From NCBI GenBank assembly GCA_964035575.1, contig OZ037884.1, positions 558,001-622,000 on the forward strand: a stretch of DNA of 64,000 nucleotides, written 5' to 3'. Source of the stretch: Rhynchopus sp. YZ270_cl-10. Taxonomy: Eukaryota > Euglenozoa > Diplonemea > Diplonemida > Diplonemidae. The first letter of the stretch is position 1; each line of letters opens with the position of its first letter. A program made the position numbers and the translations under genes. Below are positions 1 to 12,316 of the stretch, piece after piece. Under the pieces are notes generated by a model. The model was given only the letters and a program-made list of their open reading frames with translations, was not told where the DNA came from and did no database searches.

Positions 1-195
1 TGTTGCGTACCGTGGCTTCGCCCGGAACCTTTCGGGTGCCATGACCGCAGTTTCTTTCCCACGTCCCACCCTTTGCACATAGTGTGGGGAAATTTTTTTG
101 ACCCCAAATCACCCCCCTTTTTGGGTTTTGGGGGTGATCTCCGAGAGCCCTGATCCAAAAGTTTAAAAAAAAAAAAAAAAAAAACGTGTGTGGTA

Positions 196-251
196 TAGTG
201 GAGTTCATCCTCGGGTGTCTACACTAATACGACCAAGTTTTCAAAAAAAAA
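196..251 (+). repeat. hp-B short stem-loop repeat (reference copy)
   Basis: About 55 bp. The 5' arm TAGTGGAG and the 3' arm CTACACTA enclose a loop region with CCTCGGGTGTC; then comes CGACCAAGTTTTC and an A run. Other copies: + strand 691-755, 1682-1741, 11239-11296, 23566-23614, 53539-53585 and a weak one at 48950-49008; minus strand 16225-16273 and 44651-44699. No target duplication seen. Confidence 0.75.
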
Positions 252-2268
252 AGAAAAATATAATGGTGCTTTCGGAAGTCGGTCAACGACCTGTCAGCGA
301 CCTGTCAATATCGACCCCTCCCGGAGCACCATAAAAAAAACCAGCCAAACAAATCTTCCCCCACAGGACCGAATGGAGAGGGGAAACCCTCTAGAGAGTG
401 AGGTTTTATGTATCTTTTTTTTTTCTCTCTAAGTTTTCCCCCATTTTTTTGTTTTGATGATTTGTAGTGTGAACTTCCATCTGACAATTTTCCTTGAGTT
501 TCTTTTTTGTTTTTTCGAATAAAGAAATTAAGTGAACATTGGCTGTACGGAAGTTCTATGAAATCAATAACCAGATTGTCAAAAGCAAAAAGGGGGAAAA
601 TATAAATAATAAAAAAACAAAGATAACACCTCCAAAACCGGGAGGTTCGAATGGCGAACAAAAAAAAAAGTGTGGTTTTTTTTTTTTGTATAGTGGGGCA
701 CATCCTCATCCTTGGGGGTTCTACACTAATACAACCGATTTTTCACAACAAAAAAACCCCCCTCCCAAAATGCGACACCTACTAGGCCAAGCATTTCCAT
801 CAAATACGTGTTTAGAGATCATGTTCATGTTCCTGATAAAGCAATTTTCAAAAAAAAAACAAAAACAAAAACAAAAAAAAACTACAGTGGAGCTTGCACA
901 GGTGGCAACTACACTATTCCAACAATTTTTCAACAAAAAACAAAAGCTTTTTCTCAATTTTCCCCCCATACCGTACTTCCAGCAAGCCTCCTTCGAAATA
1001 ATTTAAAAAACGGAACATTTTTTTTTTGTCCGATATTTAGAATTTTTTTTTGTTTTGTTTGTGTTCAGTGTCCTGGCGTCCTCCGGGTGTTCTAGAGAGA
1101 GATTGTTCTTAATTAGTCCTGACTGATACAATTCTTTCAGTTGGACTTTCTTCAAAGGTGTGGGTGTGTGTGTGTGTACACGAGGGGCACGTTCATCTTA
1201 CAAAAAAAAAATTTTTAGTGGTATTTTGCTTCGTCCCGTCTTCCTTCAAGATTAAGGCTTACAGTACTTGGTGTGGCTGAATGGGGGGGGGCGCACAAAA
1301 TGTGCAGAAATACGCAAGAAGTGCGAATTATTTCCCCCTTTCAGCCACCCCCGCCACTCCGAATATGGGAAAAAAAAAAATCGCCAAATTACCTCAAAAA
1401 AAAAAAAAAAAAGCCCTCAAAGCAGCCTTCAACTTCACTGTTGTTTATTGGGTATATTCGTCTCGCAAGAATTTTTGTCTTCATTTCTAAAATAGGGTAG
1501 AAAAATAAAGGATGTTGGGTAGTGTTGTTCAATGCTCGTCCCTCTTAGCAGGGGGGGAGGGGTATACAGTGGGTGACACCCCATCTCATAGCTATCTATT
1601 TCTGTAAAAAAAAATACACCATTGCTGTCATCGCAAATGACAGCACGGTGCCACTCTGGGATCATGTAGAAGTGTTTAGCGTAGTGGAGCACACTCTAGG
1701 GTGGCTACACTAATACAATCAAGTTTTCAAAAAAAAAAAAAGCAAACGTAGACTACAGGACTCGTGCTAATTTCACACCATTAACCCGCCATTTTTTTGG
1801 CTTTTTCCGTCGGTACGTACGAGCCCTGGTAGACTATGTGTCGCGACGATTTTTTTTTGCAGTGGTTGTACTTTTTATTCTTACTTTTTTTTGTCATGTT
1901 TTAAGGATGTGTGTTCACGAGAGGTAATATTCATCTTTGTTTTCTTTATTCTTTTCTGAATGACTGCATCCTTCAGGACGAGCAGGCTCCCCTGTTTACC
2001 CGGCCTCATCTCAAATACATGACATACCAAAGTAAGAAAGTGAGCCCCCCCAAAAAAAATTAAAAAAACGGAAAATAACGAAGCCACAATTGAACAAAAA
2101 ATTGAGATTCCCCCCCACCTTAGCCTTTTCGGGCTTTGGATTGTTGTGTACAGAACCATATTTTTTTGTTGTCATTTTTATTTTTATTTTTGACAATTCG
2201 GCGACAGTCTATTTACTGCAAATAAAATCAACCAAAACGTGCAGGACAAAAAAAAAAAACAACAGGAC

Positions 2269-2340
2269 AGTGGAGATTGCACAACTGTGGCAACACAACC
2301 GAGGCAACTACACTACTCCAACAATTTATCAAAAAAAAAA
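2269..2340 (+). repeat. hp-A short stem-loop repeat (reference copy)
   Basis: About 70 bp. Arms AGTGGAGATTGC and GCAACTACACT enclose ACAACTGTGGCAACAC plus AACCGAG, followed by ACTCCAACAATTTATC and an A run. Other copies: 886-937, 3593-3667, 4736-4792 (5'-truncated), 5036-5112, 10684-10742 and 11160-11234, all on +; and 42883-42952 on minus inside ATG7 intron 2. Confidence 0.8.
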
Positions 2341-3810
2341 ACAAAAAGACTAACATAAAACAGTGCTATGCAATGTTTCATTGTATGTTTCAGATGGCGG
2401 TGTTTCACCCCACTCTTCCACTTCACTTCTGTGGTTTCCCTACCAACCTGCTTTTGACCATGAGGTTCATTCATGAAGATAAATGGTGCAAGAAACCAAG
2501 AAATGTAAAATGCATTTTTTTATACCCTTTTTCGGCGATCCGGCTTCTGCGTCTTCAGAGGCATTTGCACTTTCAAGTATCACTTTTTTTTATTAAAACA
2601 CTCCCACCCCCAGAGAGCCACTTTTCCAATAAACGGAATGCTCGACCCAGACCCCCCCAGTAAATGTGAAGATTTCTTGCAACATTTTTTTTTTTCAGCA
2701 TTTCCAAAGCAACTGCACAATAGTCCAAACGATTTAAAGAATGGGGGGGTTTTTATCAGATTTAAACCACGAAATGGATTGTAGGACTGCATGGTTGGGG
2801 GGTGTACAGCCCGGTCATACCAAAAGTATATTGTTCACGAGAGGGCTTTTGTATTTCAAGTCAACTTTTATTTAAGGTGACTAAGTCCAGTCTCATCATG
2901 TTTGCATTCTTTTTTTTTTTTTACTTTTTGCGTAACACAGAAGAACCTTCTGGATGTACAAAGCTTCACAAAATAGGGACATCGAGAAGGGAGGGGACAG
3001 GGTTGGGTGAGGGGGGAGGGTAGGTTCAGCACCTGCGGAAAGGACATCACTATGGGGAGGGGGAGGGTTGGGGAAGGAACCGACCCGAAGATTTGAGTTT
3101 GTGTGGATTTTGGAGGAATATTGTGTACTTGGCTGCTTGCGCTTTTTGTTGTATATGACACACCGCTAGATGTGTGTGAGCGACCCACTACCCGCATCCC
3201 AACGCCCATCCAGTGTTTTTTGCCCAACGCTGTATGCGTGCTACACCCGTCCGGTACCCTCCTTCATTACATTTTTTTAAAAAAAAACAGAATCAGTTTT
3301 TTGACGTTCATACATTTTTTTTTAAAAAAGCTAAAAAAAAAAAAGGCAGAAACCATCAAAAAACCTACAAAAAAAAAAAAGAGAAATACTGCCCCATTTT
3401 CTCCTCCCACTCCCTATTGGTAACCGCATTGTGTATATTCTGACACACCCCACAGCTCTCCTTTAAGGATTCTGTGAAGAAAAAAAAATTGTGACTGCTA
3501 TCTCGATAATAGTACTTACGTCTATCTTTAAAAAAACTCAAGCAAAATTACGCTGATACAATACACACTTCACACAAACTTAAAAAAGTGACAGTGGAGA
3601 TTTGCACAAAACTGTGGCAACACAACCGAGGCAACTACACTACTCCAACAATTTATCAAAAAAAAACTTCATTAAAACCCCCCTCCCCTCACTCACCCTT
3701 TTTTACCACAGGATTTACCCCGCACCTCCCCTCCTCTTCTCTCCCTTTCCTTTCGTTCTTTCAGCACCCAACCCCAAACCCCCTTTCAACTCTTCTTTTT
3801 TTTCCCCAAG

Positions 3811-4632
3811 ATGGGGTGTGGTGCGAGCTCCGATTTGAAAGCGATTCAGATGGACCAGACGCGGGTTTTGGCACAACAGAGCAATCTTGCGGAGGAGGTG
3901 CAGAGGCTGCGGAAGGAGATCACTTTGGAAAGAATCAATAACCGCGATTTGGTCAAACGGAGGCAACGGCCTGAGGCGGAACGGAGGGTGACCATTCTGA
4001 ACGACCCCGCACCTCTTCCTGCACCATGCCAGACAGCCCCGCTGCGGTCCTGCTTCACAGACCGCAAACGGCACGCAGTAGCCTCCGCACGCTATGCACC
4101 CACAACAGAGCCTTTAGAAAACAGTCTTTCAATCAACCCCTCTCCCCAACCCGATATGGACCTCTCCGAAACGACGGACTCCGGAATGGGGGTGAGTGTA
4201 AGAGATGCACCCCAGGCAGTGTATATGCTACCATCGCCGGCAGGGCATCCGAACTCATTGATGCCGACCCCATCCCCGTTGGGCAATGGAAAGGTGCGGA
4301 AAACGATTTTTAGTCCAGTGCAAAGTGATTATAAAATGCCAGAACCCACCGTCCCGCATAAATTAACAAAGTCGATGTCCGGTTCGCTCTCCCGCCCGCT
4401 CTCACCGCACCCAGAGAAACGGCCGTGTCTTGCGGAGAGAAGAGGTCAATTAGGTTGCATGGTGTCAACAGAGGAACGGCAAGGCCTTATGTACCTACCA
4501 AGAGGGCACGCATCAGCCTCGCCAGCGGAAGCAGGGGAGACATTGTGCCAAAACGGACAGGCCTCACTCCCACCACTCCCAAACCTCCCCGTGGCGAGAA
4601 TGAGCACGGTCATGCTACCCCATTCGCCATAA
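3811..4632 (+). CDS. Hypothetical protein with myristoylation/palmitoylation N-terminus
   Basis: Single-exon ORF of 273 aa. The start MGCGASS is a classic dual acylation signal: Gly2 for N-myristoylation and Cys3 for palmitoylation, which would place the protein on the cytoplasmic face of a membrane. Residues ~20-50 (EEVQRLRKEITLERINNRD) look like a short coiled coil. The remainder is Pro/Ser-rich and probably disordered, with SP/TP sites that may be phosphorylated. The ATG directly follows a long pyrimidine tract ending in CCCCAAG, a good trans-splice acceptor. No domain recognised. Overlapping frames are also open in places, so the C-terminal half is less certain than the N-terminus. Confidence 0.65.
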   Translation: MGCGASSDLKAIQMDQTRVLAQQSNLAEEVQRLRKEITLERINNRDLVKRRQRPEAERRVTILNDPAPLPAPCQTAPLRSCFTDRKRHAVASARYAPTTEPLENSLSINPSPQPDMDLSETTDSGMGVSVRDAPQAVYMLPSPAGHPNSLMPTPSPLGNGKVRKTIFSPVQSDYKMPEPTVPHKLTKSMSGSLSRPLSPHPEKRPCLAERRGQLGCMVSTEERQGLMYLPRGHASASPAEAGETLCQNGQASLPPLPNLPVARMSTVMLPHSP

Positions 4633-5954
4633 AAAAAAAATTATTTTTTTTTTGTGGGGGGAAATATGGGGTATGTGTGCTATATTTGGGGGTGAAGGGG
4701 GGAGGTGGTGGTATAATCCTGGTTTTGAAAAGAAAAACCGAGGCAACTACACTACTCCAACAAATTTATCAAAAAAAGAGAAAAAAAATGAATTGTTGAT
4801 TTGTGGGAGAGAGACGTGATTGGTGTCGCACGTTCAGCAGCTTTTTGATGTACATTTGAGCTACATATGACGTACATAAAATTGACGATATTTTTTGGGG
4901 CGTGCCACACCATTTATGGGATTTTTTAGTTTGGCGTCGCGGGGAGGACTGGAAAAGGTTCTTTTCTAAAAAAATACAAGACGGGCTCCACCTTTTAGTT
5001 GCGAGAGTAATTTCATATTGGCACAAAAAAAAAAAAGTGGAGATTGCACAAACTGTGGCAACACAACCGAGGCAACTACACTACTTCAAACAATTTATCA
5101 CAAAAAGAAAAAAAGAGTCGAAACCCTAGTACAATACCATCAAGGTAAATACTTAGGTGAGTGTCGATGCAATAAAGGAAAAAACACACAAACACACATC
5201 TTTCTTCATCGTCTTTACCTCCCCAAAAAAAAAAAAAAAAAAATGACCCCACACACCCCCCTTGAAAGTGCACTTTCTTTTTTAATCTCTACCCTTCTTA
5301 ACCTCTTTTTACTCTTTTTCGGAGCTGGGGGTTTTTTAAAAGATTGTTTTTTTTTTTTTTCTCTTGGAAACTCTAAGAAAAGAAAGTATATGAAATTATT
5401 TTTTTCTCTTGAAAATGTCTGACCTCATCTTTGAACAAAAAACAAAGGTAAAGTAGTAAGTCACACTGTCCATTTTTAAGATGACTAAGCACAGAGAGGC
5501 TTAGGGTCATCTTACAAAACTTTGTTTTGTTTTTGTTTTTGTTTTTAGTCACCAATCAAACTGACGGGCGTTCCCCCCTTTTCCCCTCCTTGGCTGAATA
5601 CAACCAATTCAAGCTAAGGTTGCCCTGATACTTTGTTATTCTTCCCCCCCTTCCTTTGCCTGCACCTGACCAGGTGTCTGCGCTAACAGCGTTTCTTCTT
5701 TTATAGGCAGACCCTTTTTAAAAAAAGTTATTTACCCCCAGAGTCAGTGCCCCCTCTATGGCGTTTGCACGATCAAATTTTTCAACCATTTCCCCATATT
5801 TTGCATTTTCTCCCCTCCCTTCCATCACATACACGTGGACTTCACAGCAGTGTTGAAGTTGCTTACTCTACAGGTCTCGCTTCATCAAATGGGATGTGTG
5901 CCGAACTGTAGGAAATTTATTGTTAATATGTGCACGCGAGGCTTAGCATGTCTT

Positions 5955-6130
5955 GATTTTGATTTTGATTTTGATTTTGATTTTGATTTTGATTTTGATT
6001 TTGATTTTGATTTTGATTTTGATTTTGATTTTGATTTTGATTTTGATTTTGATTTTGATTTTGATTTTGATTTTGATTTTGATTTTGATTTTGATTTTGA
6101 TTTTGATTTTGATTTTGATTTTGATTTTGA
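5955..6130 (+). repeat. (GATTTT)n hexanucleotide array
   Basis: About 29 uninterrupted copies of GATTTT. Reading frames through it give Asp-Phe, Ile-Lys or Ile-Leu dipeptide repeats that I do not regard as genes. Confidence 0.97.
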
Positions 6131-7043
6131 TGTTTTTTTTTTTTGTTATCAGAGAGACGATACTGATGGCCAACTATTTCTAAAAAATTGTATTTTTTTT
6201 AATCTTCAGCTAATGTTTTCTTTTCCCGACGCCCAGGGAGGAGTTTCGCTAACGGTCAGTGCCCACCTTCTTATAAAGAAAGAAAAAAACAGGCATTTGC
6301 ACCATCAAAAAAAGCCCACTTCTCTTTTCTTCCTAGGAACAATAATTTCAGCGTATGTCCCTTTGTTTTCTTTCATTTTGTTTTTTTTTAATGCCCACTC
6401 ATGCACCCTCACAAAACCGCCCTCATCTTTTCATTTTTTTTTTTTTTTGCTCGCTATTTTTTCTTCTCGTAGTTTGGGTACATTTAGTGCACCCTATTAT
6501 ACCTTCTATTCAGTAGAATAGTTAGTATATGAACCAATTCTTTTCAAAATTTCAAAAGGTGGCTATTATAAAGGCTAAACGTCATAATAACTTTCTTCTA
6601 TTTTCACCCGCATCCCAGGGGTGTGTGTCTGTGAGGGGCAAAAACGCAAGTTCGCGTTTCAAAAAAAAAAAAATAAAGCAAAACAAAACAAAATGACATT
6701 GCGCCATTTTTTACCCTTTTTTAAAATCCGAGTACCTGATTTTTTTACGACCATGGTTCCTTCCGCGTTTCAGCACTTTTTTTAAAAAGATTCTTTTTTC
6801 GATTTTTATTTTTTTGATCTGCCCTTTTGACCCCCTTAGAAACGAACGAAAACTGAGTCCGATGGAGATTCGCGCAAAAATTGCGTTGTTGCCTTCAGTA
6901 CATTTTTATTATCGTCATGTCTTCACTTCCCCAGAGTACCTATGCACTGCTTTTTAGGGTGACTAACGCACGAGAGCGGACTCCATCAGAATTATAACTC
7001 ATGTCTTTGTACATTCTGCACGATACACGAAGAGGGGGGGGTA

Positions 7044-7273
7044 CACGACGGGACCCAGTGACAAGTGACAAGTGAAAATGACAAGTGAATGACAAGTGAA
7101 AAAGTGACAAGTAAATGACAAGTGAAATGACAAGTAAATCACTTGTCATGACAAGTGAATAGCCTATATTCCAATAGAAAATCACTTGTCATGACAAGTG
7201 ACTTTTTTGAGTGACAAGTGACAAGTGAAATGACATGTGATTCACTTGTCACTTGTCACTGGGTCCCGTCGTG
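7044..7273. mobile_element. MITE with TA target duplication and TGACAAGTGA subrepeats
   Basis: Terminal inverted repeats (CACGACGGGACCCAGTGACA and its complement) end at 7044 and 7273, each bordered by TA. The interior is nearly all direct and inverted copies of TGACAAGTGA. The ends and TA duplication fit a nonautonomous Tc1/mariner-like element. About 230 bp, no coding capacity. Confidence 0.75.
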
Positions 7274-9424
7274 TACGTAATACACACCCGCCCCCCACTC
7301 TTACAAGCAAGTACTCTCTCCGAAGATCAATTTACACAGTTTTTTTTTCTTCTTTCTGTTTCCCCCCTCCTTTTGCCACTGTTGTGTCCTTTTTTAATAC
7401 CGTTTTTTTGTTCGCCAATTGGAAGAAACCTACCCCCTTTTTGTACTCAGGTAGCTACGTGCTGTGAAGGCGATTGCATGCTAATACAGAAAGTATCAAT
7501 CAAGGCTGTCCTTACAGACAAAGCGGCCGCCATATGTGTGGACTTAAGAGTGAAGTTCCATCATTGTACTAGCCCCCAAGGGAGGGTTCCCGGCTACCGG
7601 CGAGGTCTCATTCCAATCCGTACCCCAGTTTCCTAAGGGGGCCTCATGGCTTCACTGGCTAGGGCTCCAGCAGGGTCCCTCCACGTGTGTTTTAAGTGTG
7701 CCTGCCTTCAGCACCCAGGGTAGTATTGCCAGCACCTTTTACCCTCAGGTAGACGTTCAGAGAGTTTCAGGAGGAGTGCCACAAAAGCCCCTGGATGCAA
7801 TTTAACGTCCAGCCCAGGATGTGTGTGGGGTTTTTATTGTGCACCACTCCGGTGCTCGATAACCCACGGAGTGTCAGTGCCCTGCGTCCTGGAGGCGTTT
7901 TTTGCACTACCAATTTCATTTTTATTTTTAGCTTCGAGTTGTGTATGTGTGTTTGCAATGTTTTGAAAGCAATTATGGGTAGTTCCTAAGAACGAACCAT
8001 TGCTATGCATGTTGTTAGTCCAATATGTACATGTGTGTTTTTTTTTGCAAGCTGGCTAAGTGTGCGAGGCCTTATTTTTATCATTGATGTGTGCTCGAAA
8101 GGCACATTCATCTTTTTCACATTTTCATTTTTTCTCCCTCCTTTTTGCAGTGTATCCTTCACCGAACGGGAGAGGATAATGAATTCCGCATTAATCCAAA
8201 AACCCTTGACTCATCGTCGGATAAAGTGATTGCCACAAAAAGTGGGCTGGTTTTTTTTTTTTCCTCCCTTGAAGGTGTGACTGTGCAGAACCATTCATCT
8301 TTTTCTTTATAACAGTTTGAAGATGTGTGTGTCACAACGCAGCTTTCAAGGTTACTTTCTTCTTCTTCTTCTTCTCTTTTTTTTGCATTTTTTGCATTTT
8401 TGGCAATTGCTGCTCAAAGCCAGCCATTAAATCTGGTTTCGGTTGGCAGAAATGAGCAGCGATTTAACCCTCTTCCCCATCATTGCCGTTTTTTTTCTCC
8501 CCCTTATTGCGCTGTCGAACTTTATTTGTTATTTTAAAGATGTCTATGCACGAGATGCATTCATCTTCCAACTTTTCTTATTCCATCCCCCTGAAATAAT
8601 TTTTGCGAACCCCCTCTTCCCCTTCACATTTTTCACGTTATTTTCCCCTCTTTTATTAGATGTCTATGCAACTGAGGCACATTCATTTAACAATGTTTTT
8701 TTTTTGATAAAACAACTTGTTGTCAATTCTAAAAAGATTGGAGGCAGCGCTGCAGGGCAAACAAAACGGATTGAAAAAAAACAGAAGCTTGCTTGTTTTC
8801 TTTGAGTACTCAATTAACCACAACAACCGTACTTCAGTTTAACACATTTTTTCACCTTTTTGTTTTCCCGGCTTTGAGCGCACAAACAAAAGACCCGATC
8901 TTTTTGGTAAAGGGGTGACTAAGCTTAGGCTTAGGTTCATCTTTTTTATTTTTTTTTTGTGGAAAAAAAACATAACACACTTCCCCCCTACCCTTTTCGA
9001 TGATTTCCCCCCTTTTTTTTCATATTTTCACAGTTACACGCACTCTCTCTTCCCTTCTGTTTTTTTAGTCTTTCCCTTTTACGGTGCCTGTGTCTGCCGA
9101 TGAACGGTGAGGCGTTTGCACTTTCAAAAAAAAATACCTTTTTATCTTCGGCCGTTTTTGGTCGTTGCTTTTTTTTTTTTTTTTTTTTTTTTTCCCCGTC
9201 ACAGAGTGTCCGTGCCTGCGTTTGCCGAGGCGGTGTTGCACTATCAACTTCACTCTCTCTTTTTTCTTTTTTATTACACCGCTCTTTCCGAGCTGTCCAT
9301 CTGCAGAAGTATTGACTCCTCATCGATCAAATGGCACTGCACAACATCCACGCTTATTCCTGAATGAGTAAAGGGCGTCACAATGCGACGAATACTCTAA
9401 GATTTTCAGGAAAAAGTATTATTT

Positions 9425-9540
9425 GAAATGGATTGTAGGACTGCATGGTTGGGGTGTCCACCCCGGTACAGCCGGTCATTGTACCAAAGGTACACGGTTC
9501 ACGAGAGGGCTTTGTATTTTTCAAGTCAACTTATTTTGCG
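9425..9540 (+). repeat. hp-E short repeat (reference copy)
   Basis: About 115 bp. Starts AAATGGATTGTAGGACTGCA, then a GGGGTGTCCACCCC hairpin, CCAAAGGTACAC, the loop signature TTCACGAGAGGG, and the tail TTTGTATTT plus TCAAGTCAACTT. Other + copies: 2755-2872, 10290-10345, 22036-22070, 26015-26058, 26712-26790, 27232-27510 (interrupted), 27555-27678, 31223-31318, 32015-32188 (interrupted), 32965-33042, 35510-35598 and 44188-44235; degraded copy 16178-16218. Confidence 0.75.
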
Positions 9541-9629
9541 GACCGAATTTGCATCCACATCTTTTTCTCAAGGTGACTAAGCATGAGAGACATAGGTTCA
9601 TCTGATAAACTTTTTTTTTTCTTAGTGGA

Positions 9630-9723
9630 CCACCTGATTTTGCCTGAAATTTGGTATTTTGGTGGAGTTTGGTGGTATTAAAACCATTTTTAACCCCACC
9701 AAATTTCAGGCAAAATCAGGTGG
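9630..9723. mobile_element. Small hairpin MITE
   Basis: Two perfect 26-bp inverted arms (9630-9655 and 9698-9723, beginning CCACCTGATTTTGCC) enclose a 42-bp T/G-rich loop. No coding capacity. Confidence 0.7.
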
Positions 9724-9829
9724 GTGGAATAGAACCCTCCTCTCTGCTTCTTGGCTTTAGGATGCTGTCTACGCAATAACAATAATGGAGCACATGCTTG
9801 GCTGCGCTAATACAAAAATATATTTATGT

Positions 9830-9899
9830 ATGGCTCAGTCCAAAAACCCCCCCCTCTAAAAGGTAGCCTTTTAGGGGGGTGGGTTTATGGACTGTACCG
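9830..9899. mobile_element. Miniature derivative of the ATG7-intron DDE transposon
   Basis: A 70-bp element. Its left end GGCTCAGTCCAAAAACCCC, C run and AAAGGTAGCC reproduce the left end of the transposon at 36837 (same ends, C run, then AAAGGTAACC). Its right end is the complement with a few mismatches. A 9-bp direct repeat TATTTATGT flanks it (9821-9829 and 9900-9908). Confidence 0.65.
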
Positions 9900-12110
9900 T
9901 ATTTATGTGACAAAATTATTTAAAATACACCTTTCTTTACCTTGGAAGGTGTCATTTTGTTTGTGCACGGACTCCTGTCCCATCCCTTTTTCTTTTTCTT
10001 TTTTGTGCTGTTTTGAACAACAACAAAAATTTCGTTTTTTTTTTTTTGTTGTCGATACCACAGGAAGAAAAGATGATGGAGTACAACATCCCGAGTCTCT
10101 CTCCCCTGCACAACACACACACAAGAAATGCACCGCCTACTCCTAGGTTAACGTTTTACAACTCACGCTAGAGTGTTCCCTATACATTCAAGACCTCACT
10201 CAACCCCTCCACATTTATGGAGAAAACGCAAAATGCGTGGGACTTTCCCCTGTACCCCCAAATGTGAGATGTACCTGCACCATTTTTACACCAAGGTACA
10301 CATTGCCACGAGAGGGCTTTGTTTTTCAAGCCAATTTTTTGTTTTTATTCCCCCTTTTTTGGCTTAAAAAAACCCATTATTTAGTCGCCCAGCTATGACC
10401 GTTGTGCTAATAAATAAAGTAACAACACACTAAAATGCAGTGTAAAATGCAATCCCGTGTGTCTACACTGCGGCACTGCTACAGTGGTACACAAAAAAGA
10501 ATTACCCCGAACAGAAACTACATTCCCCCAACCCCCTCACTCACAATCTCAACCTCAAACCATTGTGGCTTTGACCATCTCGCAATGTGTCGTGAACACG
10601 CAGATTTTATGTGGAAGGTTGTTGTATCGACAGATGTTCAAGCCCCATCCACAACAAAAAAAGGAAAACAAAAAAATACTGACAGTGGAGCTTGCGCAGG
10701 CTGGCAACTACACTATTCCTACAATTTTTCAAAGAAAACAACAAACGTTTTGCTGTTGCTTGACTGCAAGAAGCGTTCAGGTAGGAATGGTGTGGTGTGT
10801 GTATGTTGAAAGCAGGTGTGGGTAGTTCCTTAGAGCGAAATATTGCCCAATGTGTGTGCTTTTTTTTTTTGTGTTGCTATCTACATTGTGAAGCATCCAT
10901 TTCTCGCTTTTATGAATTGATTTGTGCTGCAACCCTTTACGGACGGAGACAGTTGGGGGGGGTTTTTTTTTTGTGATTTGCTGTGATTTTCGCTCCCATA
11001 GGTAAAATATGATCTGAATCATATTTTTGATCGTACCTGGCCGCAATTGAAAGATATTGAACAGATCTTTCAAAATGGAGCAGAAATCGAAATACTTTGC
11101 CTCCGATGTCTGAGGCGTTTATCTTTGTATTTTTTTTTTGTCAAACGATAGAAAAGGAAAGTGGAGATTTGCACAAAACTGTGGCAACACAACCTGAGGC
11201 AACTACACTACTCCAACAATTTATCAAAAAAAACGATATAGTGGAGCACACTCTATGGTGGCTACACTGATACAACCAAGTTTCCAAAAAAAACGAAAAA
11301 AAAAACCCCCAGAAGCACTCTATGCCAAGCCTATTGTTTTTCTCTTTGTATCCTCTGCACATCATCTTCAGAATTGTTTCCCCCTTCCCTCCCTTTTCCC
11401 CTACTCCTTTGGATCTGTGTGCACAAGAGGGCACATTCATCTGATTTTCTTCTCCCCTCCCTTTTTCGAAACAACAAACGCCATAGGGTGTTGCCGTGCA
11501 TATGTTGGACACTGTACCACATTCGTGGGAATTTTTTTTTCACCGATTGTTTTGCGTATGACAATGTTTGGTTGCAAGTCTCCAGCATATGCTACGGCAT
11601 AGCATGTGTCAAATGAAAAAATGAACGTTTATATCCGTTTAGATCAGTTGATGCATACGCTACCTGTGTGTGTGCAAAAAAAAGGGCAACAAATAAAAGG
11701 ATGGTTTGCTGATCTTGGACAAAGAGACTGCAAACCACGCTGTTGTTGTCGTTGCTGTTGTTTTGATCCTCTCTTCGTACACCCAGTGTGTTTTCCTTTT
11801 TTTTGAAAATATTGTGTACGAACTAATTGTTTTACCCTCCCCCAGCCCCAAACAACCCAACCAACCCAAACCCAAATTCCCAAAAACCAAACCTTGTGCC
11901 GGATACTTGCCCACAGAGCCACAAGTTAATGTCTTTCCTCCCCCTTTCAAAATTGCTGAACTCCCCCCCACCTGTCTCTTGTCTTGAAGGAAAAAGTTTT
12001 TGGGGGGAAAGAAATGAAATAAACGAGGAGATTTGCAGCTTTTGTGTTTTGTTTTGTTTTCTCTCTCGTTCTCCCTCACCTTTACACCGCCTCCTTATAT
12101 TTTCTATTGT

Positions 12111-12154
12111 AGGTGACTAAGCACACGAGGCTTGGGTTCATCTTACAAACCTTT
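12111..12154 (+). repeat. hp-C short stem-loop repeat (reference copy)
   Basis: Consensus: 5' arm GGTGACTAAGC, loop ACGAGAG (here shortened), 3' arm GCTTAGGTTCATC, then TTACAAACCTTT and a pyrimidine run. Other + copies: 5479, 8914, 9570, 12542, 13250, 15651, 16116, 20983, 23757, 26130, 31951, 35119, 43411, 44524 (truncated), 50140, 54905, 55531, 57228-57325 (doubled), 57341. I found none on the minus strand. Confidence 0.8.
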
Positions 12155-12189
12155 CTTTTTATTTTTATAACCCCCCCATAAAAAACCCC

Positions 12190-12276
12190 CCAGTGCAACA
12201 CTCCGGGGATCGATAACCCCACGGAGTGTCAGTGCCTGCGCCCTAGAGGCGTTTTGTACTGTCGACTTCACTTTGA
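12190..12276 (+). repeat. hp-F short stem-loop repeat (reference copy)
   Basis: Upstream part GGGGATCGATAACCCCACGG forms a small hairpin. The core AGTGCCTGCGYCC, AGAGGCG, TTTGCACT pairs AGTGC with GCACT. The tail is ATCAACTTCACTTT. Other + copies: 7838-7922, 9195-9260, 12598-12645, 15577-15632, 46928-46970, 49098-49145, 57391-57490, 57712-57745, 58409-58462. None seen on minus. Confidence 0.8.
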
Positions 12277-12282
12277 TCAAAG

Positions 12283-12316
12283 ATGAATGTGCACGAGAGG
12301 CACATTCATCTTATAA
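12283..12316 (+). repeat. hp-D short stem-loop repeat (reference copy)
   Basis: Perfect 11-bp hairpin: GATGAATGTGC, loop ACGAGAG, GCACATTCATC, then TTATAAGTTT. Other + copies: 1157 (long GT run), 1906, 8086, 8540, 8659, 11411, 32246, 50291, 57985, 58122. It shares its loop and 3' TTCATCTT with hp-C. Confidence 0.8.

Larger units (their letters stand above)
1..3810. other. Gene-free, repeat-rich stretch
   Basis: I see no gene here. The first ~60 bases match the GTACCGTGGCTTCGCC repeat found again at 14464 and 14582. The stretch holds hp-B copies (196-251, 691-755, 1682-1741), hp-A copies (886-937, 2269-2340, 3593-3667), hp-D-like copies (1157-1203, 1906-1938), an hp-E copy (2755-2872) and a minor repeat near 3464 (AAGGATTCTGTGAAGAA, again at 26234 and 31823). 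Long A and T runs dominate, and ORFs in this part are low-complexity Lys/Phe-rich readings. Confidence 0.7.

Noticed and set aside
5951-6131. Repeat array as a CRISPR
   Set aside because: The 6-bp units are contiguous with no spacers; no CRISPR pattern occurs anywhere in the window.
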